DNA of 64,000 nt from Prado023 sp963798745 (GTDB lineage: Bacteria > Actinomycetota > Actinomycetes > S36-B12 > CAIYMF01), in contig CAWCUF010000002.1 in the NCBI GenBank assembly GCA_963798745.1, positions 372,001 to 436,000 on the forward strand. Reading direction: 5' to 3'. A program made the translations under genes and the position numbers. The stretch's first letter is position 1. Every line of letters starts with the position of its first letter. The notes beneath the pieces were generated by a model that was not told where the DNA came from, searched no databases, and saw only the letters and a program-made list of their open reading frames with translations. Shown here in pieces: positions 58,792-64,000 of the stretch.

Positions 58792-59832
58792 TCAGTCGGC
58801 CGGCTTGGTCACTGATATCGCCGGCGGGGTGCCGAGGTAGTCCCGGAGGAAGTGGTCGGCCAGGGTCCGGTCGAATGATGCGGAGGTCAACACCATCAGG
58901 CTGCCGTCCTGCACCCACGCGGCGAACAGACCTCCCCACGGGGAGACAACGGCCACCCGGGTGGAACCAATGATCCGCAGGTCGATATGGTCCCCGCCCA
59001 GCCCTTCGAACAGCGAGTCGGACATGATCGCATCCGTCAGGAACGTGTCCAGGTCATGCCCCCCCAGGTTCAGGTCCCCTTCCGCATCCCGGGTGAGCGT
59101 GAGGGTCGTCAACTCGCCGGCCTCCTGACCCGCTCGGTTCACCGCCACCACGGAACCCTGGTCGAAGGTGCCCACCGGCATGGTCTCGAAGATCGAGGTC
59201 ATCGGTTGATCGGTCGGGCTCATCGTGTACTCGGAGATGGGCAGCACGGGCGGGGTTGCCAGGTAGTCCTCGAGGAATTGGTCGCCCAGGGCCCAATCAG
59301 GTAGCGCGGAGGTCAGCATCATCAGGTTGCCGTCCTGCACCCAGGCGGAGAACCGGCCTCCCACCCCCGGGTAGAGCGGGAAGACAGCGGCGACCCGGGT
59401 GGAGCCGATGATCCGCATGTCGATGGCATCCTCGGCCAGCGTCCCCTGGAAGTGGAAGTCGGACAGGGTCGCGGCTCTGAGGAACGCGTCCAGGTCCAGG
59501 TCGACGAGGGTGCTCGGGGTCAGTTCAAGGGTCGTGAGTTCACCGACCTTCTGCCCGTCTCGGTGAATCACCACCGCGGACGCGTAGTAGAAGGTATCCC
59601 CCGGCATGTTGCGCAGGATCGAGGGTTCGAACGGGTCGGCCTCGGTCATCGTGTAGGCGTCGATCGGGTCGACCGGGCCACTACCCGGCTCCTCGGCGCC
59701 GGGCGCCCAGAGACCGGCGACAACCCCGGCGCTCAAGCAAGCGGCTGCGAGCAAGACCATGAGCCACCACCATCGGCGCTGGGGCCGTTCCGAGTCCCGC
59801 GTTGTCCGGCTCGGAGCTGTCAAGGTCGACAT
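58792..59832 (-). CDS. Membrane-anchored protein with duplicated domain, unknown function
   Basis: 346 aa, start behind GGGAAGGGAG. A single N-terminal helix (WWLMVLLAAACLSAGVVAGLW) would anchor it with the bulk outside. Two copies of about 120 residues follow: each has 'YTM', 'FDQG/FYYASAVVIHRDGQKVGELTTL', 'DLDAFLRAA', 'IDMRIIGSTRVAAV' and 'FAAWVQDGSLMVLTSA'. I do not recognise the domain. The 58644-58791 gap shows nothing. Confidence 0.75.
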   Translation of the reverse strand: MSTLTAPSRTTRDSERPQRRWWWLMVLLAAACLSAGVVAGLWAPGAEEPGSGPVDPIDAYTMTEADPFEPSILRNMPGDTFYYASAVVIHRDGQKVGELTTLELTPSTLVDLDLDAFLRAATLSDFHFQGTLAEDAIDMRIIGSTRVAAVFPLYPGVGGRFSAWVQDGNLMMLTSALPDWALGDQFLEDYLATPPVLPISEYTMSPTDQPMTSIFETMPVGTFDQGSVVAVNRAGQEAGELTTLTLTRDAEGDLNLGGHDLDTFLTDAIMSDSLFEGLGGDHIDLRIIGSTRVAVVSPWGGLFAAWVQDGSLMVLTSASFDRTLADHFLRDYLGTPPAISVTKPAD

Positions 59833-59935
59833 CGGGACTCCCTTCCCCTAGGGACAGGCCAGATGCGGCCTCCGCTTGCTCCCAGCATGCCGTGGCCCAG
59901 CTGCGGGGGGGAAGGAGCGAACGTCCCCGCGACCG

Positions 59936-60385
59936 AACGCGAAGGAGCGGCTCACGGCGGTCCATGCCCAGACCGGTGCACCGGTCGTGTTCGACCCTCA
60001 TAGCGGGATCGACCTGGCCGACGCGGTCGCCGCCAGCCGTGCCAGTGGCCCTTCCTGCCGGACCGGAGACCACCGATACATCGACGGCGGCTACCCATCC
60101 AACGCCGAGAACGCGGACCTAGCAGCCGGATACGCACGGGTGCTGGTGCTGCTCCCTTCAGCGGCAGGGCACCAACTCCGGTCGGCTGGGGCATGCATCT
60201 GGAGAGGCAGGTCGACCAGTTGCGCGCACGCGGCAGCAGAGTCGAGACGATCGCCCCGGACAGCAGCGCACAGCACCTGTTCGGCACCAATGCGAAGGAT
60301 CCATCACTGCGTCCAACCCGCCGCTCGAGCTGGTTACGACCAAGCCCGAGCCCAGGCAGAGCAACTCACGGAGTTCTGGCGCTGA
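59936..60385 (+). pseudogene. Patatin-like phospholipase C-terminal fragment
   Basis: 'TGAPVVFDPHSGIDLADAVAASRAS', 'DHRYIDGGYPSNAENADLAAGYARVLVLLP' match the patatin C-terminal half, with the DGG catalytic Asp. The GxSxG nucleophile and the oxyanion motif are absent; frames break after 'VLVLLP', with the end 'GYDQARAQAEQLTEFW' in the same frame but a middle part in another. 60386-60650 holds no gene I can support. Confidence 0.65.
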
Positions 60386-60650
60386 CGCCCCCGAATCCAG
60401 TCCGCTCGATAGGCGTGACGACACCTGTCGATTCGGGCGGGGACGACGCACTGTGCTCGGACAGAGTGGACCCGGGTCCGCAGGCTTGCAGCGTCCGGCG
60501 CTCGCGCTCTACGCGGCGGAATGCAGCGCCTGGAATGGTCGAGTGGTCGACCTCAGGACACCGGCGGATCGTGACCGCCCTGGGGTATCCCCACCTCAAG
60601 CGCCAAACCCGAACTGCACCTGTTCGCGTAGCAGTCCTGTCCTATGGGGG

Positions 60651-61030
60651 TCAGATGTTCTCGACGAGGAACAGGATGACCACGACTACGATGGCGATCT
60701 CGAGCACGACGGGACCGAGGGTCAGAAGCAGCGGCGAGGTGGCCCGGTTCCCGGGTAGGTGCGGGCCCTGGAGGGCGCGCAGAGCGCCTCGGTAGCGGGC
60801 CAGACCCATGAGGGTCATGGAGTAGCCGACGACCAAGAAGATGGTCACGAGCGTGACCTGCACCCAAGTGGGCCACGCGTCCCCCAGCAGGCTGCTCACC
60901 AGCGAGCCACCACCGGCGATGGCCAGCCCGGTCCGCAGCACAGCGAACAGGGTGCGCTCGGCGGCGAAGACGGTGCGGTACTGGGCGAGTTTGCTGGGTC
61001 GTCGGGGCGCGAGGCGTGTGCGTCGTCATG
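60651..61030 (-). pseudogene. DUF202 membrane protein with a disrupted N-terminus
   Basis: The frame from 60941 (GTG) gives 'LRTGLAIAGGGSLVSSLLGD' and 'VQVTLVTIFLVVGYSMTLMGLARYRGALRAL' then a last helix 'LGPVVLEIAIVVVVILFLVENI'. In-frame codons upstream add 'KLAQYRTVFAAERTLFAV', the usual DUF202 start, but the only ATG (61030) is in a different frame, so one base seems lost or gained near 60990. Otherwise intact. Confidence 0.6.
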
Positions 61031-61140
61031 GGCACTGTTGTAGCGAGCCCGCGGCGGGGCGCGCTGGATCGGGAGGTGGCCCTCAGCGACGGGGTGTTCG
61101 CGATCCTGATCGCGATCCTGGTGCTGGAGCCTGCCGTGCC
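61031..61140 (+). pseudogene. N-terminal fragment of a TMEM175/DUF1211 channel
   Basis: 'LDREVALSDGVFAILIAILVLE' is the N-terminal FSD-type helix of bacterial TMEM175 channels; the sequence then runs into an unrelated segment and stops. Only about 35 residues remain, cut off at the NhaC remnant. Confidence 0.55.
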
Positions 61141-61189
61141 AATCAGCGGCGATGCGATCGTGCCGAACCCTGCCACCGAGACCGACGAC

Positions 61190-62208
61190 GCGACATAGGG
61201 TTCCAGCCGGGCTGACTTGAAACGGCCCAGCGCGTCGGTCCCGCTGGCCAACGCGGACCCCCCGCCCATGGCGGTCAGCGACGCTGCCGCCCACTCGCCG
61301 AAGGCCCCCGACGCTTTCTGCGTAGCGACCTGAGCGATCAGATCGCGCTGCAGGAACGCCGCCACCACGACCGCCGAAGCCGCGCCCGCCATCAGCGAGA
61401 GGAAGCCGGTGGTCCGGGCGGACAGGCTGAGAACAACAATGAGCGGCACGATCGCGATGGGGGAGACAGTGCTGAACTGCGACTCGATCGCCGCTTGTAC
61501 CGACGAGGCGTCGAAGCCGCCCTGCCCACGTCGCGCAAACCCAGAACGACGAACACGCCAGCGCTGAGTATCCAGCCAGGCGCCAGCGGGACCCGCGGGG
61601 CCCGCCGGTGAACAGATGGATCCACCCCCACAACCGAGGCGGTGAGGGGGAACGTGTCCAAGATCCGCGACAGGGAGTCTCCGAACAGGGCCCCCGACAC
61701 TGCGGCACCGGCGGTCACCGCCGGCGAGACGCCCATGGACGGTGCCAGGGCAACGAAGGGCAGCCCCACAGCCGCGATCGTGGTGAACGAGCTCCCGATG
61801 GCCAACGACAGCGCCGACGCCAGAACGAACACCAGGATGTAGAGGATCGCCGGCGTCCCGAACTGGGCCCCGTAGCACACGACCGTGGCGATCGTGCCGG
61901 ACAGGAGAAGCGAACCGGTCAGGGCACCCACCGCCAACAGCACGAACACAGTTCCCAACGCCGAATCGATACTCGAGCGGATCGCCTTGGCCAGATCCTC
62001 AGCCGAGCTTCCCCCAACCCTTGGCGATGACCATCGCCGCAGCCAACCCGAACATCATCGCCACCTGCAGCGGCCCGTCCTCGGCACTCTCGACGAAAAG
62101 CGCCACCGAGCCCAGTATCAGCAGCACCATGGTCCCGACCGTCATCACGGCCGCGGGAAGCCCGGCCGTCGCAGCAGTCGGGGCCTCATCCGGTATCTCA
62201 GACTTCAC
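61190..62208 (-). pseudogene. NhaC-family Na+/H+ antiporter, multiply frameshifted
   Basis: Pieces in order on the minus strand: 'TVGTMVLLILGSVALFVES' (from 62208), 'GTVFVLLAVGALTGSLLLSGTIATVVCYGAQF', 'LSLAIGSSFTTIAAVGLPFVALAPSMGVSPAVTAGAAVSGALFGDSLSRILDTFPL' and 'IAIVPLIVVLSLSARTTGFLSLMAGAASAVVVAAFLQRDL'. These are NhaC hallmark segments (GSSFTT, GAxxSGAxFGD). Frame changes occur near 62000 and 61600; some C-terminal sequence is replaced by the TMEM175 scrap. Confidence 0.7.
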
Positions 62209-62524
62209 GCGCGCTCCAGTCCTCTCGCCTCCGGTCCTGTCGGCTCAACCGGGCGTGGTGCTGACACTCGGCCAGGCAGCAGGGGTGTCCGGTGACCTTC
62301 CCACAGCGCACGCCGCCAGATGCAGGAGGACGCGCCCGCCGACCAGGACCTGCCACACGGTACATCTACGGCGCCGGCCGGAGTTTGGCCAGCGGTCAAC
62401 GAACAGGCGCCCACCTGGACCCATCCCGTTGCCGGCGTCGGGCACGCTAGTACCTGGGGCTCGGCAGGACTGGCGCTGAGGCGGTGGTAGGTGACCGATC
62501 GCGAGACAACTCCTTGGAGGACTG

Positions 62525-63103
62525 ATGGCCAACCCACCGGAGAAGCACCTTCGGCTTCGCGAACTCGATCACCACCAACGGCGGCGGGTGTCGATCGGGT
62601 CGGCGCTTCGTTGCGTGCTGCTGGTGGTTGTGCTGCTGTTGCTGTACGCCGTCTGGCCCTTCGATGCGGCGCCCGACGCGGTCGGGGACGTACTGCTGCT
62701 GGGGCTCGCGGCCGGGCTGTTCGTGTGGGTGCTGGTCCGGCAGGTCCGGCACATCATGGCTGCGCGCCTGCCGGAGGTGAGGGCGATCGAGGCCCTCGTC
62801 GTGAGCGTCACGTTGTTCGTCGTACTTGTGGCCGGTTCGTACCTGTACCTCAGTAGCGCAGTTCCTGCAGCGTTCTCCGAGCCGCTGGACCGGATGGGCG
62901 CCCTCTACTTCACAGTGACCGTGCTGTCGACGGTCGGCTTCGGGGACATCCATCCAGTGAGTTCGCTTGCCAGAGCCGCTGTCACGGGGCAGATGGTGAT
63001 GGATGTGGTCCTGGTCGGCGTCGTCGTGCGGGTCCTGGTGGCTGCCGCCAGGATCAGTCTGCACCCTGCGTCAGAGAAGCCGGGAGTTGCCTCCGGGGAC
63101 TGA
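62525..63103 (+). CDS. Two-pore-helix potassium channel
   Basis: 192 aa behind TTGGAGG. Hydrophobic spans around 28-45, 55-75 and 95-112 precede the pore loop 'GALYFTVTVLSTVGFGDIHPVSSLARAAV', with selectivity filter TVGFGD, and a last helix 'MVMDVVLVGVVVRVLVAAA'. It is intact, the only clearly intact gene in the last 4 kb. It would conduct K+ across the cytoplasmic membrane; no regulatory RCK domain is present. Confidence 0.9.
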   Translation: MANPPEKHLRLRELDHHQRRRVSIGSALRCVLLVVVLLLLYAVWPFDAAPDAVGDVLLLGLAAGLFVWVLVRQVRHIMAARLPEVRAIEALVVSVTLFVVLVAGSYLYLSSAVPAAFSEPLDRMGALYFTVTVLSTVGFGDIHPVSSLARAAVTGQMVMDVVLVGVVVRVLVAAARISLHPASEKPGVASGD

Positions 63104-63211
63104 CTGTCACCCGAGCCTGATCGCCCGGCGGGGCCTGGTTGCGCAGGCAACGGAGACGATGTCGGACGCGCCGCACGCAGAACGCGCGGTCAGTGTCGTG
63201 CTCGTGATGCT

Positions 63212-64000
63212 TCAGGCCCCAGCCGCGGCAGGGGCTACGGTGATGCGTCCGTCGTGGATGGCATGGGTGAAGGCGGCAAAGTCGGCGTCGTTCTGTTGGG
63301 CGTATGCGCGGGCGAACTGGCCGATGGCGCGATCGAAGGTGTCGGTGTCGCCGAGGTAGGCGGCGATGGAGACGGCGTCACCGGCCCGGGCGTGTGCATG
63401 GGCCAGTGTGCCTCCGCACACGGCGGCGTACCCGAGCAGTCGGTCGGGGGTCATCGCAGCGACGTTGGCTGAGCCCTTCATGTCGTGGAACTGGCGCCAG
63501 TAGTACGTACCGGAAGAGCGGGAGCTTCCTGACCAGCCGAGGAAGATGTCGCTGGAGGCCTGCATGAGCCGCCGCCCCTGAACCACCCGTTGGCCGTGGT
63601 TGGCGTAGGTGCTGGGGGGCAGGTGCTCCTCGAGGACCGACGCGGTGGCCTCCGGCAAGACCAACCTGCGCGTACCACACGTCCAGGGCCGGGATGGCGG
63701 CCATCCGCGCCAGTGACTGTCGGTAGGACGACGTGGCCTGCACGGCGACCTCGGTGCCGGTGTCGTCGGGGAATCCGTTGTCCCGGGCGGCGAGGACGAA
63801 GCTGGTGGCCAGCCTCTTGAAGTCCCATTCCCAGGGCCCGGGCAGGGTCTCGTCGAAGTCGTTGACGTCGAAGACCTGGCGACGCTCGGCAGGGGCTACG
63901 TGCCGAAGTTGGCCAAGTGGGCATCCCCGCACAACTGCGTGGTCAGGCCCGTGGTGGGCGTGCCCGCCAGGTCGGCGGCCATGATCGCCGCAGCCCCCCG
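63212..64000 (-). pseudogene. DUF2252-family protein, frameshifted and internally deleted, 5' end beyond window
   Basis: Segments: 'LTTQLCGDAHLANFG' near the edge; 'AERRQVFDVNDFDETLPGPWEWDFKRLATSFVLAARDNGF' in a second frame; then 'YYWRQFHDMKGSANVAAMTPDRLLGYAAVCGGTLAHAHARAGD' and 'FARAYAQQNDADFAAFTHAI' in a third. These are the hallmarks of DUF2252 (kinase-like fold). Some 80 residues in the middle seem missing. 63104-63211 is a short gap with no gene. Confidence 0.75.

Overview
The window reads as chromosomal DNA from a high-GC actinobacterium. Base composition is strongly G+C rich, starts are often GTG with GGAGG-type ribosome binding sites, and neighbouring genes repeatedly overlap by ATGA. 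Several families are typical of Actinomycetota: a long protein resembling the pyrophosphate-dependent PEP carboxykinase of propionibacteria, MarR/ArsR regulators and a streptomycete-like PKD/lipoprotein pair. I cannot name the genus. Relatedness to Propionibacteriales or Micrococcales is only a guess.

Layout. 0-10.4 kb is an unusual peptidase-rich island. It holds a metacaspase (cut by the window edge) divergent from a five-gene plus-strand run: a subtilisin-like peptidase without signal peptide, an alpha/beta hydrolase, a uracil-DNA-glycosylase-fold protein, an amidohydrolase and an MFS transporter. Convergent to these lies a minus-strand operon at 10.3-7.4 kb. It contains a small unknown protein, an M43 zinc metallopeptidase whose C-terminus is a 14-fold nonapeptide-like T-L-A-x-x-D repeat, a short tail reading frame, and an ATP-grasp ligase of the RiPP-maturase (graspetide) type. 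This is the most interesting locus: the repeats carry Thr and Asp at fixed spacing, as expected for an ester-crosslinked graspetide core, but fused to a protease. A perfect CRP-type palindrome lies upstream.

10.6-23.8 kb is central and carbohydrate metabolism. It has a GH15 glucoamylase/trehalase with a MarR regulator; divergent from it are a pyruvate-oxidase-like ThDP enzyme, a large FAD/Fe-S D-lactate (2-hydroxyacid) dehydrogenase, an enolase-superfamily enzyme, an SDR and a small membrane protein. Then come a PQQ-propeller lipoprotein, a Gfo/Idh oxidoreductase and an SMP-30 lactonase. 23.8-28 kb has two gene remnants and the PEPCK-like protein, followed by a 51-54 bp tandem repeat. 28.5-33.9 kb carries small membrane and stress proteins (SOUL, SdpI-like, DUF4870), an SRPBCC/ArsR pair, and a decayed lipoprotein next to a PKD-like protein.

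34.1-42.2 kb is a complete four-gene Wadjet (JetABCD) anti-plasmid system of the TIGR02677-TIGR02680 type. Directly after it lies a two-gene unit (a DUF6345-like protein with a caspase/gingipain-like His/Cys pair, plus an unknown partner) closed by a strong hairpin. 44-46.5 kb has remnants and an HSL-type esterase. 47-54 kb holds a NarL-type two-component system divergent from three membrane proteins and a multicopper oxidase.

54-64 kb is a decaying accessory region. It has many fragments (DUF5701, TIM-barrel epimerase, patatin, DUF202, TMEM175, NhaC, DUF2252), a truncated tRNA-Gly(TCC) 3' half resembling an integration scar, an HTH/nucleotidyltransferase pair, a MazEF pair and an intact K+ channel. 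Single-base frameshifts recur through the window, so some 'pseudogenes' could be sequencing errors in G/C runs rather than real decay. All calls come from reading the sequence; no database search was run.
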